Assembly: GCF_900112105.1 (NCBI RefSeq)
Contig: NZ_FOKV01000003.1
Span: forward strand, 1 to 64,000
Length of the DNA stretch: 64,000 nucleotides
Reading direction: 5' to 3'
Source of the DNA: Zunongwangia mangrovi
GTDB lineage: Bacteria > Bacteroidota > Bacteroidia > Flavobacteriales > Flavobacteriaceae
The translations under genes and the position numbers were made by a program. The notes beneath the pieces were generated by a model that was not told the DNA's origin, did no database searches, and saw only the letters and a list, made by a program, of their open reading frames with translations. Below, piece after piece: positions 1 to 8,456 of the stretch. Numbering within the stretch: the first letter of the stretch is position 1; each line of letters starts with the position of its first letter.

Positions 1-129
1 ACGATCTCATCGAAAAGCCTGGGTTGAAGGAAATTCTTTCCTCAACGTTCACACTTACGCAATGCTACGTCCTTTTTTGATTCTAGAAAATACTCCTTTA
101 TCGGTGTAAAAGCCGCGCTTATTGCTCAC
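1..129. other. Left-edge fragment of a further cassette
   Basis: This is the sequence to the left of the first palindrome. On the minus strand it starts with GTTGTGAGCAATAAGC at 132, which by analogy with the other cassettes is the first end of another cassette that runs off the window. A plus-strand frame is open from the edge to a TAA at 107-109 and includes the residues KAWVEGNSFLNV, but no start is visible. The minus strand has a 24-codon GTG-started frame that is too short to trust. I cannot assign a product to either. Confidence 0.35.
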
Positions 130-251
130 AACGGTTTCGAGTATGGACAGTTGCGGGTTGATTAGCCAGGTTTTGTCCGCTTAAAATAAATATAGCTAAA
201 AACATCGAATATCGATTAAGTATTTAGCCGCAATTGGCTATACTCGTTGTT
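130..251 (-). repeat. attC-like imperfect palindrome 1 (cassette end)
   Basis: Imperfect inverted repeat of about 122 bp with outer arms near 130-157 and 228-251. On the minus strand the arms read AACAACGAGTATAGCC and, at the far end, CATACTCGAAACCGTT; an inner GCAATTGCGG / CCGCAACTG pair continues the stem. It lies directly after the stop codon of the 262-1314 gene. The bases just outside it at 249-265 (GTTGGTGATAGTTTTAT) match 15 of 17 with the minus-strand sequence that opens the same gene's cassette at 1332-1316. The strict RYYYAAC/GTTRRRY core consensus is not met. Confidence 0.75.
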
Positions 252-261
252 GGTGATAGTT

Positions 262-1314
262 TTATTTATAGGAAAACCTGTAATTGTTATCAGCTAGAAT
301 TATTGCATCCTCGTAACTCCAACTCTTTTCTCCATCTAAAAAGGTATCAAACTTGGGAATTCTATTTTCCAAAGAATCAATTATTGATATGATGGTTTTA
401 CAACATTCTTCTGAATTTTGAACTATTTGTCTTTCAGTAAACCTTATAACACACCAGTTATGTGATAAAAAATAGTCATTTCTATCAGAATCTTTACATC
501 CTTTATAATGTATTGGTGAATTATCGTGTAGTGTATATGGTTCGTCAATTTCTAGGTCAATGTGTAGTCCACTTGTAGGAGAAACTAATACTATATCAGG
601 AGAATATGAATTATTAGATATGGCTTTATCTATAAAAGTATAATTCCTTAATCTATCATTGAGCACTTTTAAAAATTTAATTTCATTAGCACCCCTCTTA
701 TTGGTGTTAAATATTCTTATAGCCGATTTTGTTGGCCTTAAATCTTCTAGATGTATCTTATGTGCTATTTTATTTTTTTCCTTTTTAAATCTAGATTCAT
801 AATTTTTTAAATCCAATTCATATTTTTTTTCTCTTTCTAATTTTTTAGAAATATATATAATTCTTTCATCTTCATATTTTTCCATATTTGCCTGATATTC
901 TTCATCAGAAATTTCTACTTCTCTTTGATGTTTAGTGGATCTTGGCAAAAGTGGATTTCCTTGGAAAATTCCTGCGGTAAGAATTGTAAATAAACCAAGT
1001 ATCACAAAAATACCAAAGAAAGCATCAAGAAATGGCATTAAACCAAGTACTACAGATAATAAACTCATTGCTAAACAACCGAGAATTGTATGCACAATGC
1101 ATCCTAAATCGAAAAAATTAAATTTATAGTAATCTACCGTTTTAAATTTTTGAGGTCTTCTTGGTGGGTATGTATACGGTTTCTCTGGTCTTTTTAAACT
1201 AAAATTTTTAAGGACCAAAGACTCTGGAATACCTGTATTTATATTTTTTAGTATTCGGTCAGGTATTAGAACAATTGGATACTTTTCGATATTATTGTCA
1301 AAACTTTTTTTCAT
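262..1314 (-). CDS. Membrane-anchored Vsr/DUF559-like nuclease (predicted)
   Basis: 350-residue protein. Residues about 68-118 hold two hydrophobic segments, so it is probably membrane anchored. Residues about 130-190 are highly charged and probably coiled coil. The C-terminal part resembles the Vsr/DUF559 branch of the PD-(D/E)XK fold: SPDIVLV around D240, then HIDLEIDE with E255 and D257, a DSDRND segment near 280 and NWCVIRFTE near 287-294. Those are the positions expected of an active site followed by the typical RD...viRF end. The gene sits alone between two attC-like palindromes, with its stop abutting one and its ATG about 16 bp from the other, as in an integron cassette. A defence role is inferred from the fold and context; the substrate is unknown. 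Confidence 0.6.
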   Translation of the reverse strand: MKKSFDNNIEKYPIVLIPDRILKNINTGIPESLVLKNFSLKRPEKPYTYPPRRPQKFKTVDYYKFNFFDLGCIVHTILGCLAMSLLSVVLGLMPFLDAFFGIFVILGLFTILTAGIFQGNPLLPRSTKHQREVEISDEEYQANMEKYEDERIIYISKKLEREKKYELDLKNYESRFKKEKNKIAHKIHLEDLRPTKSAIRIFNTNKRGANEIKFLKVLNDRLRNYTFIDKAISNNSYSPDIVLVSPTSGLHIDLEIDEPYTLHDNSPIHYKGCKDSDRNDYFLSHNWCVIRFTERQIVQNSEECCKTIISIIDSLENRIPKFDTFLDGEKSWSYEDAIILADNNYRFSYK

Positions 1315-1329
1315 AATAAAATTGTCACC

Positions 1330-1454
1330 AACGGTCTCGGTTATCGCCAGTTGGCGGAGTAGAGGACACGGATTTGTCGGCTAAGTATTGGTTTGTGGGT
1401 CAAGTTAATTATTTTCTTTCTAACGCTGCTGCCTATTGGCGATGAACCGTTGTT
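1330..1454 (-). repeat. attC-like imperfect palindrome 2 (cassette boundary)
   Basis: Imperfect inverted repeat of 125 bp between the two cassette genes. On the minus strand it opens with AACAACGGTTCATCGCC and closes with GGCGATAACCGAGACCGTT. The flank at 1452-1467 (GTTATCTCTAGCCTTT) matches 15 of 16 with the minus-strand sequence at 3354-3339 that opens the OLD nuclease cassette. This ties the palindrome to the gene at 1466-3328 as that gene's own terminal recombination site. The TAA of that gene overlaps the flank. Confidence 0.8.
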
Positions 1455-1465
1455 ATCTCTAGCCT

Positions 1466-3328
1466 TTAACTATTTGCTTTTTTAATATCTAAAACTAACT
1501 GCTGTAATTTTTTATTTATCTCTGAATCTTCAACTGAAAATCCATTTCTAACGAGCTTTTCGGCCACCTTTAGTTTATCAATTTTTCTTACTGTTTTTGC
1601 AGTTTTTTGAATGGCATTTTCAATTTCTTTTCTTAATTCCTTACCGTCGATTCCTGTAAGTTTGCCATTTTTATTTTTTTGGATTTTTTGAAATAAGTCA
1701 TTGCTTAACTTTATTGAAGGTTTATAACTTGGTTTTGCATCTAAGTCAATGAATTGACACCTATCCCCGAAATCAGATTTATCAATTTGTATATTTTTGA
1801 TTTTATGAGCATCTTTTACAGCTTTTTCAAAGTCATCGAAAGGAATATAATTTTCAATTTCCCGTAATCTTGTTAACCAGAAAAATGCATTATTTTCTTC
1901 AAAAACTTCCTTTAATTTCTTCTTCTTTTTATTGTATGGTTCAGTTGCCTTGGATCTGTCACTATCCATTATGAGCGCGTAATTTTGGTTAAGGGATTCA
2001 ATAAAATCTAAACTAAAATCACCGTTGTTCTCTAGGAAATGTTTATAAGAACTTCCACCATAGAACATAATGCTATAATCTTCTTCCTCAACCAAATTTT
2101 CATCTAACTTCTTAATTAAATAGTTTAAATAAATTTTATCGCTTGGTCCTTCAACCCACAATAAATAGTTTGTTTGAAATAAATCGTTAGGTTTATAACC
2201 TAATTCTTTTAAAACATCAACCTTTTCTGTCTTAATATCAGAGAAGTTGATCTGAGTTTTTCCATTATTTTTAGATATAATAAAAATTGAATTCTGAGGA
2301 GAATTAATAAATATTGAAGAATGAGTTGAAATAAAATATGTGTGCTCAGAAAATAAGCTCATTGCTCTAAAAAGCAATCTTTGCCATTTGGGATGTAAGT
2401 GGGTTTCTGGTTCTTCAATAAAAATTATATGACGTTCCTTTCTATTAAGGAATATTGGGAATAATATAATAATTAATGTCTGAAGTCCATCTCCTAACCT
2501 ATAAATTGGGAATTGTAATTCATCTCCAATTTTAATATGCAAAACATCATCGTTATACTTGGGAATTAAGTTGATTTTGTCTTTAAAAACATTTTCGCTT
2601 AGAAAACTCTCAAATTCTTTTATCTCATTTCTTTCATTTTCATCACCCAATAATAAACTTTTTACGTTTTCATAAATTGAAAGGCCGGAAAATACATCAC
2701 CATTAGGAGTTGAATTTTGAAAATAATCGTGTCTGGTTCTTTTAGAATAAATATCATCTTTAGAGAAATTCTTTTCTTCTTTAGCAATAGGTCTAAGCCC
2801 TCTTAAGATAGGTATGTAAATTCGTTTTACTCTTTCATTTTCAATTCCTAGGCTTTCTAATATGGCAGTTAAATTATTTTTTTGCGAACTAATATTTGAT
2901 AAATTTCTAATTAAAAGATGACGCTTACCTTCAAATATTACATCGAATTGATTTTTTTCTAAATTTTTAATCAAATTATGGAGTATAGTTATTTGATCAA
3001 GGGAATTGTGATTTCCATCAATATTATTAAGTGCATCCTCAAATTCTTGTCGATGCATGTACTTAATACTATGACCATCTAAAACTTTAATAACTTGGAA
3101 AATATCTCTAATTATCCTAACTGAATTTTTAAAGATTGATTCATCAATTTCATAGATGAATTTAATATGATTGGATCCTGAAAATACTGTTCTTAAAAAT
3201 CTACTTTTACCGGTGTTATTTGCTCCCACTATTGTATTTAGCTGATTTAAATTTGTAATCAACCCTAATTCATTTTGGATGTCATAAACGGCTTTTAAAG
3301 ATTCACTTATTTTTATTCCTTGGAGCAT
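1466..3328 (-). CDS. OLD-family ATPase-Toprim endonuclease (predicted phage defence)
   Basis: 620-residue protein with an SMC/ABC-like ATPase and a C-terminal Toprim domain. The P-loop GANNTGKS is at 35-42, a signature-like RLGDGLQTL at 277-285, Walker B IIFIEEPETHLHP at 301-313 and the switch-histidine segment YFISTHSS at about 331-338. The Toprim part follows: WVEGPSD with E393, and IMDSDRS with D455 and D457. This order is that of the OLD family, whose members (P2 Old, GajA of Gabija) act in phage exclusion or defence as nucleases controlled by ATP. No UvrD-like GajB partner lies beside it, so a stand-alone class 1-type OLD is the best fit. It occupies one cassette between attC-like sites. 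Related PARIS-type ATPases are an alternative. Confidence 0.8.
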   Translation of the reverse strand: MLQGIKISESLKAVYDIQNELGLITNLNQLNTIVGANNTGKSRFLRTVFSGSNHIKFIYEIDESIFKNSVRIIRDIFQVIKVLDGHSIKYMHRQEFEDALNNIDGNHNSLDQITILHNLIKNLEKNQFDVIFEGKRHLLIRNLSNISSQKNNLTAILESLGIENERVKRIYIPILRGLRPIAKEEKNFSKDDIYSKRTRHDYFQNSTPNGDVFSGLSIYENVKSLLLGDENERNEIKEFESFLSENVFKDKINLIPKYNDDVLHIKIGDELQFPIYRLGDGLQTLIIILFPIFLNRKERHIIFIEEPETHLHPKWQRLLFRAMSLFSEHTYFISTHSSIFINSPQNSIFIISKNNGKTQINFSDIKTEKVDVLKELGYKPNDLFQTNYLLWVEGPSDKIYLNYLIKKLDENLVEEEDYSIMFYGGSSYKHFLENNGDFSLDFIESLNQNYALIMDSDRSKATEPYNKKKKKLKEVFEENNAFFWLTRLREIENYIPFDDFEKAVKDAHKIKNIQIDKSDFGDRCQFIDLDAKPSYKPSIKLSNDLFQKIQKNKNGKLTGIDGKELRKEIENAIQKTAKTVRKIDKLKVAEKLVRNGFSVEDSEINKKLQQLVLDIKKANS

Positions 3329-3351
3329 AATCTTCTTTAAAGGTTAGAGAT

Positions 3352-3475
3352 AACGTTTTCGTATAATCGTCAGTTGCGGATTGGTTGAAAACTAAGATAA
3401 TTAAAAATACTGACTTTTGTGTTTGCGCGGATGTGTCCGCAGGACACGAAGCCGCAATTGCTATTATACGTTGTT
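3352..3475 (-). repeat. attC-like imperfect palindrome 3 (cassette boundary)
   Basis: Imperfect inverted repeat of 124 bp upstream of the OLD gene. Minus-strand arms are AACAACGTATAATAGCAATT and AACTGACGATTATACGAAAA followed by CGTT. An inner GTGTCCGCAGGACAC palindrome lies at about 3434-3448. The right flank at 3473-3487 (GTTGTAAAATGTAGC) matches 13 of 15 with the minus-strand sequence at 4036-4022. That makes this the terminal site of the ORF-less segment to its right. Confidence 0.8.
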
Positions 3476-4036
3476 GTAAAATGTAGCGATACGTTCTTAT
3501 ATAAAATTTTCCGTTCTTTCTTGCTTTAAAAATTATTGTCAGATTTATCGAATATTAGCTCTGATCAGATTTTACTTTTATTTTCAAATAATAGGAGAGA
3601 GGCATTTGAAGTTTAAAACTGATAGTAAATTTTCACAATTTTTAGTTTCTCCAGTGAATCTTTGTAATTTTTAGCTGAAATTCTCAATTATAATTTTTCG
3701 GGAGAGATTGGTTCTGCGGGATGATCTGCTTTTTCAGTTTTTAATTTGTATTTAAACCGAATTTGAGTTTACGACAAAATCTTTTATCCGTTTTAGTGAA
3801 AAAAAGCCGTCCGGTTTTATACAATTTCACCGTTATTTTCTTTGATTTTTTGTCCGCGTTGTTGCTGATTCATTTAGTTCCAATTTTGTTTTAAGATTTC
3901 GAGAGAGCGATTTTGTCAGTTTTTCATTTCTTAAAATTCTAAAAAATTTGTTCTGATTTTATCGAATTTTGGTTATTATTTTTCACGATCAGTTCTGTTT
4001 TCGGCAGAGATTGGGTCAGGAGCTATTTTTTACAAC
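3476..4036 (-). other. Cassette without a convincing ORF
   Basis: About 560 bp bounded by palindrome 3 on the left and by the GTTGTAAAAAATAGC head at 4036-4022 (minus strand) on the right. It is very AT-rich, with several related phrases such as GAGAGATTGG (3711) and CAGAGATTGG (4005), and TTTATCGAAT twice. No frame of 60 codons or more exists on either strand; the best minus-strand ATG frame I read is only 17 codons. It may carry an RNA, regulatory DNA or a decayed gene. Its ends obey the same complementarity rule as the gene-bearing cassettes. Confidence 0.6.
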
Positions 4037-4095
4037 TCGTTATATCATCATAAAAATACACTTTTATCCGGTTCATTTTCCGGATATCAACACTT
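4037..4095 (-). other. Head of cassette array 1, attI-like candidate
   Basis: Sequence just outside the first cassette. It holds TCGTTATAT at 4037-4045 and GGATATCAACACTT at 4082-4095. The same two boxes at nearly the same distances (46 versus 45 bp from the boundary) flank the second cassette locus at 44978-45035. No palindrome of the 120-bp type is present here. The rest of the gap, 4096-4347, is AT-rich and shows nothing I recognise. Confidence 0.5.
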
Positions 4096-4347
4096 TTTAG
4101 GTTTTTTTACCATATTGTGTTATTTATATTAATGAATATCTACTACCATGTTTTTTATGCGTACTTCAAAAACTTTTTCCATTTTATTATGGGTGTATTC
4201 CTATAGAATATATTGTTATCAAACAAATTTTTATTTCTCAACTCGAATAGAAAAATATAATCCAAATTAATATAGCAGTTCTAAGAAATTTTTCTGGATT
4301 AATTCTATTTTGTAAATGCAAAGTTTAAGAAATAGCATTTTTTGAAA

Positions 4348-7300
4348 TTAAGGTTTATATTCAGAAGGATTACTACCATACTTTTCTTTAAAAATTTTTC
4401 TAAAGTACTTCAAGCTGTTAAAACCTACAGTAAAGGAGGCATCAGTAACAGAGTATTCTTCTCGATAAATTAGATCAGCTGCTTTTTTAAGTTTAATGTC
4501 TCTTATTAATTCATTGATATTTAAACCTGTAAGAGCTTTTACTTTTCTATATAGCGGTGTCCGGCTCATGCCAAGTTCTTTCGCAAGAAATGTAGTGTTT
4601 ATGTTTTTTATATTTTCTGCGTTTAAAACTATATTTTCTATACTTTGGAGAAACTGCTTTTCAGAGTGGATAAGATTGGATGAATTTCTATCGTCTTTTT
4701 GTGTTTTTTGATTTTTGTAATTAGTGAAAAGGGAACGTAATTTTTTCCGATTAGCAAGCAGACTACTAACTTGAGCATTTAGTAACTTAGGTTTAAACGG
4801 TTTTGTAACATAAAGATCTGCCCCGCCTTTATAGCCAGAACTAATGCTTTCTGTATTTTGTTTGGCCGTAAGTAAAATAACAGGGATGTGGCTGGTTTCT
4901 ATATTGTCTTTTAATTCCTGACAGAGATCGATACCATTTTTCAATGGCATCATTACATCTGATATAATAATGTCCGGGATATACTTCATTGCTTTTTTCA
5001 ATCCATCATTACCATTTTCTGAAAAAAGCAAATCGTATTCCTTCTTAAATAAATTTTCCAGAAATAGTCGTATTTCAGGATTATCGTCAATTATCAACAT
5101 GATATTCCTGTAGAGTACAGTATTGATACTTTTCTCCTGTCTTGTTTCTAAAACTTCATCAAAGTCTTCAATTTGAATATCTCTAATGTAATTGGATGTT
5201 TCTTCTAAAACTTCTGTATTTTCTACTATAAATTTCTTTGGAATACATAGTGTAAATTTAGTATTCTGGTCGGGAACACTCGTTACGTTTATTGTTCCCT
5301 CATGTAGTTCCGCAAAGCTTTTAGATAGAGCCAAACCAATGCCTGTCCCTAACTTTTTACGTTGGCCTCCTGCACGATAATACCATTCGAAAATATGATT
5401 AATCTCTTGCGAGCTGATTCCTTCACCTTGATTTGCAACTCTTATTTTTACCTTTTCATCTTCATAAAAAACTTTTAATTCAACCTCAGAATTTGAAACT
5501 GAATATTTCACCGCGTTGGATAATAAATTATTAATGATTATTGCTATTTTTTCGATATCACAATATAAATAGCACTCATTGATAGTATAGGATAGTTTGA
5601 GATGAACCTTTTTTTCATTCGCTAGTGGTTGAAAATTTATTAACCAGCGATTCAATTCGTTTTCAATATTATATGTTCCATAATGAAGTTCACTAAGTCC
5701 TTCTTCAGATTTCCGGAATTCCAATAATTTATTGATAGCCTGCTGTAAATTTTTTGCATTTCTCTTTATAAATTTTAGATCTTCTCGAGAATCCTTTTGA
5801 TTTATTTTTTGCAGTAAATTTTCTATCGGAGCTAATATTAAGGTAAGTGGAGTTTTCAGTTCGTGCGAAAATCCAGTGAAAAATCGTAGTCTTTCTTCGT
5901 TTAATTTATGTTCTAGTTGATACCGTTTCTTTTCAAAAGCAATTGAATTTCTCAATTTTAGGCGTTCGCTGTAATATTTTGATATTAAAAAAATTATCAA
6001 TATTAAAGTAAATAGATATAATATATATGCTGGCCAGGTACTCCAGAAAGGTGGGGAAATAATAATTCCTAGTTGCGCATTTCTAACCGCGTTTATACCT
6101 GATTTACTTTTTACCATTAATTGATAGTTTCCGGGAGGAACTTTCGTGAAATTTGCAGTTCCGGAACCACTGGCAGATAGCCATACATCATTATATCCTT
6201 TTAATTTGTAGATAAGCTCTGTATTTTTAACAAATGGAAAACTCATACTATGAAAATCTATAGAAAAGGAATTTTCATTGTAATCTAAGCAGATCTCATT
6301 TTCGAAAAGCAAAGATTTATAAAGAATTGCACCTTTAGCTTTTTGAACATTTACTTTTTGATTCAATATTCTTAAGTTTTCAAAATATACTGAGACTTTA
6401 GAATCTTCCTGTAGTATTTTTGATGGATCAAAAAAGTTTAATCCATTGTTCCCGCCGATATATATTGTGCCATCAGTACTTTTTGTAATTGCTCCAATAT
6501 TGAACTCCCCATTTTGTAAGTTGGTCAGCGAAGAAATATTTACGACTTCTTTATTTTTTGTGTCATATCTATTAATACCTTTGAAAGTACTCAACCAAAT
6601 ATAGTTATCATTCTCTTTGGTCATTCCTACTATAGAATTATTGCTCAATCCATCTATTTCAGATATTCGTTGAAATTCGTTCGTTAAGGTATTTAAATGT
6701 ACGAGCCCTTCATATCTTGTTCCCGCATAAATTTCATTATTCCCTATATATAGAACGCTAAATACTATATTACTGGGGAAAGGATATCCCTCGTCTTTTG
6801 AATATGTTGTAACACTTTTTTCTTTTACATTATATTTTTTAAGACCTGAACCGTATGTGGCTAACCATAAATTATCATTTTGATCTTGTGCTATATCCCT
6901 GATGTCTAATTTTTCAAGAACTTCTATGCGATTAAAAATCTTATTTTTTTCATCATATTTAAACAATCCTCCTCTATTGGTTCCTACCCAAATTTGTTTT
7001 TTACGATCCTCAAAAATAACTCTAACATCGCTACCTTCAGAAGGAGCTCCTTGAAGATAATGCTCAAATTTTCCATTGTAATAGCAATTTAATCCTTCAC
7101 GATAGGTACCAATCCATAATCTTCCCTTCGAATCTTCAAGCAAAGATAAAATGTAATCGCTGCTCAAACTGTTTGTATTATTTTTCTTGGAATAATGCTT
7201 GTAATTATTCTGTTCTATATCATAATAATCCAGTCCTCCTCCATCGGTACCTATCCAAATATTTCCATTTTTTGCACTGGCAATTGCCCCAATACGATTA

Positions 7301-8385
7301 TGACTAAGACTCCGATCAATACCATTTATATGTTTCCGGATGCCTACTATTTCTCCAGTTGTTTTCGTAAAGCTTATTCCTGTGGGTGTTCCTATCCACA
7401 TATTCTCCTGTTTATCCAGAAAAAGAACAGACACCGTACGATTATTTATACTTTCGTAATCATCTGAAGGTAAATACCATTGTATTTTTAGTGATTGATT
7501 ATTGATGAGTTCATCTGTATCTATCAGATTAAGACCTCCGTTACGGGTACCAACCCACATATATCCATTATGATCTTCTTGAAAAGATAATATATCACTA
7601 TCGCTCAATCCATTTTCAGCATTTTTTCCTTTCTGAATTTTAAGAATTGAATCGTCATTTTTTATAATTACTATTCCGCGCCTTGTCCCAATCCAGATAT
7701 TTTTTTTCCGATCTAGATACAATGTATTTATTGCTCCTAAACTTAGAAAATCAGTTTCTATTTCGTTAGAATTTAAATTGATTTTATTTAAACCATCATC
7801 AAATGTCGAGACAAATAAAAAGTTGTCACGTTGGAGTATTGATGATACTTCCTTGGATGATAATACCTGATTCAAAGAGCGGTTTGTACTCAGTAAATTA
7901 TTTTCGAGTTGTAATTGTTGAACTCCACCACGGTATATTCCTAAATCTAGGATTTGCGAGTCAGTTCTTTTATGAAGTGCACTAATACTATTTCCTAATA
8001 TATCAAACTGCTTGGTGTTCAATACGCTTATAGAATCATATTGGATATCATATATATTTAGTCCTCCATCAGTTCCCGCATATAGTTTATTTCCAACAAT
8101 TTCGATACTTTGTATATAATTATTCGAAATGTAATCATAAAGATTTCCACTTTTAAAAATCTTAAAATTATTTCCATCGTATCTGTTTAAGCCATCATTG
8201 GTAGCTATCCATATATAACCTAGAGAATCCTGTTTAATATCATTGATCAGATTACTTGATAATCCATTTTCTGTTGTAATCGTATAGAAGTGAAAGGCAG
8301 GAGTATTTTGTGCATGAAATTTTTTAGGAATCAAAAATTGTATTATTAAGAAAATATAAAATAATAAGGTTTTCTGATTATTCAT
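4348..8385 (-). CDS. Hybrid two-component system sensor-regulator (HTCS)
   Basis: 1345-residue one-protein two-component system. A signal peptide (about 1-25) is followed by a periplasmic double beta-propeller with many W[IV]GT..GGL-type repeats, a Y_Y_Y domain (about 700-770) and one membrane span near 782-806. Next come HisKA with the phospho-acceptor motif SHELKTP near 838, an HATPase with its G box (GTGIGLALS), and a receiver with DDNPE and the phospho-aspartate in SDVMMP near 1143. A C-terminal AraC-type helix-turn-helix ends near FRKIFKEKYGSNPSEYKP. This is the standard architecture of regulators that sense an oligosaccharide in the periplasm and activate the adjacent PUL. It is divergent from the SusC gene, with a 219-bp intergenic region that should contain its target site. 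Confidence 0.95.
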   Translation of the reverse strand: MNNQKTLLFYIFLIIQFLIPKKFHAQNTPAFHFYTITTENGLSSNLINDIKQDSLGYIWIATNDGLNRYDGNNFKIFKSGNLYDYISNNYIQSIEIVGNKLYAGTDGGLNIYDIQYDSISVLNTKQFDILGNSISALHKRTDSQILDLGIYRGGVQQLQLENNLLSTNRSLNQVLSSKEVSSILQRDNFLFVSTFDDGLNKINLNSNEIETDFLSLGAINTLYLDRKKNIWIGTRRGIVIIKNDDSILKIQKGKNAENGLSDSDILSFQEDHNGYMWVGTRNGGLNLIDTDELINNQSLKIQWYLPSDDYESINNRTVSVLFLDKQENMWIGTPTGISFTKTTGEIVGIRKHINGIDRSLSHNRIGAIASAKNGNIWIGTDGGGLDYYDIEQNNYKHYSKKNNTNSLSSDYILSLLEDSKGRLWIGTYREGLNCYYNGKFEHYLQGAPSEGSDVRVIFEDRKKQIWVGTNRGGLFKYDEKNKIFNRIEVLEKLDIRDIAQDQNDNLWLATYGSGLKKYNVKEKSVTTYSKDEGYPFPSNIVFSVLYIGNNEIYAGTRYEGLVHLNTLTNEFQRISEIDGLSNNSIVGMTKENDNYIWLSTFKGINRYDTKNKEVVNISSLTNLQNGEFNIGAITKSTDGTIYIGGNNGLNFFDPSKILQEDSKVSVYFENLRILNQKVNVQKAKGAILYKSLLFENEICLDYNENSFSIDFHSMSFPFVKNTELIYKLKGYNDVWLSASGSGTANFTKVPPGNYQLMVKSKSGINAVRNAQLGIIISPPFWSTWPAYILYLFTLILIIFLISKYYSERLKLRNSIAFEKKRYQLEHKLNEERLRFFTGFSHELKTPLTLILAPIENLLQKINQKDSREDLKFIKRNAKNLQQAINKLLEFRKSEEGLSELHYGTYNIENELNRWLINFQPLANEKKVHLKLSYTINECYLYCDIEKIAIIINNLLSNAVKYSVSNSEVELKVFYEDEKVKIRVANQGEGISSQEINHIFEWYYRAGGQRKKLGTGIGLALSKSFAELHEGTINVTSVPDQNTKFTLCIPKKFIVENTEVLEETSNYIRDIQIEDFDEVLETRQEKSINTVLYRNIMLIIDDNPEIRLFLENLFKKEYDLLFSENGNDGLKKAMKYIPDIIISDVMMPLKNGIDLCQELKDNIETSHIPVILLTAKQNTESISSGYKGGADLYVTKPFKPKLLNAQVSSLLANRKKLRSLFTNYKNQKTQKDDRNSSNLIHSEKQFLQSIENIVLNAENIKNINTTFLAKELGMSRTPLYRKVKALTGLNINELIRDIKLKKAADLIYREEYSVTDASFTVGFNSLKYFRKIFKEKYGSNPSEYKP

Positions 8386-8456
8386 TTAGGGTGGTGGTAT
8401 TTTAATAATTTTTTAAAAACAGACGGCTAAAAGGATGAAATTAACAAAATTAGTCG

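Noticed and set aside
935..1129. Plus-strand ORF inside the cassette nuclease gene
   Set aside because: It lies wholly opposite the well-supported minus-strand coding region and its protein has no recognisable features.
130..3475. Treating the palindromes as an insertion sequence or MITE
   Set aside because: There are no target-site duplications, the flanks differ for each copy, and the flanks match only the opposite end of the same cassette, which suits attC sites and not transposon ends.
4348..8385. HTCS gene as a cassette member
   Set aside because: It lies beyond the array head, is 4 kb long, has no palindrome at its 3' side and belongs functionally to the PUL.
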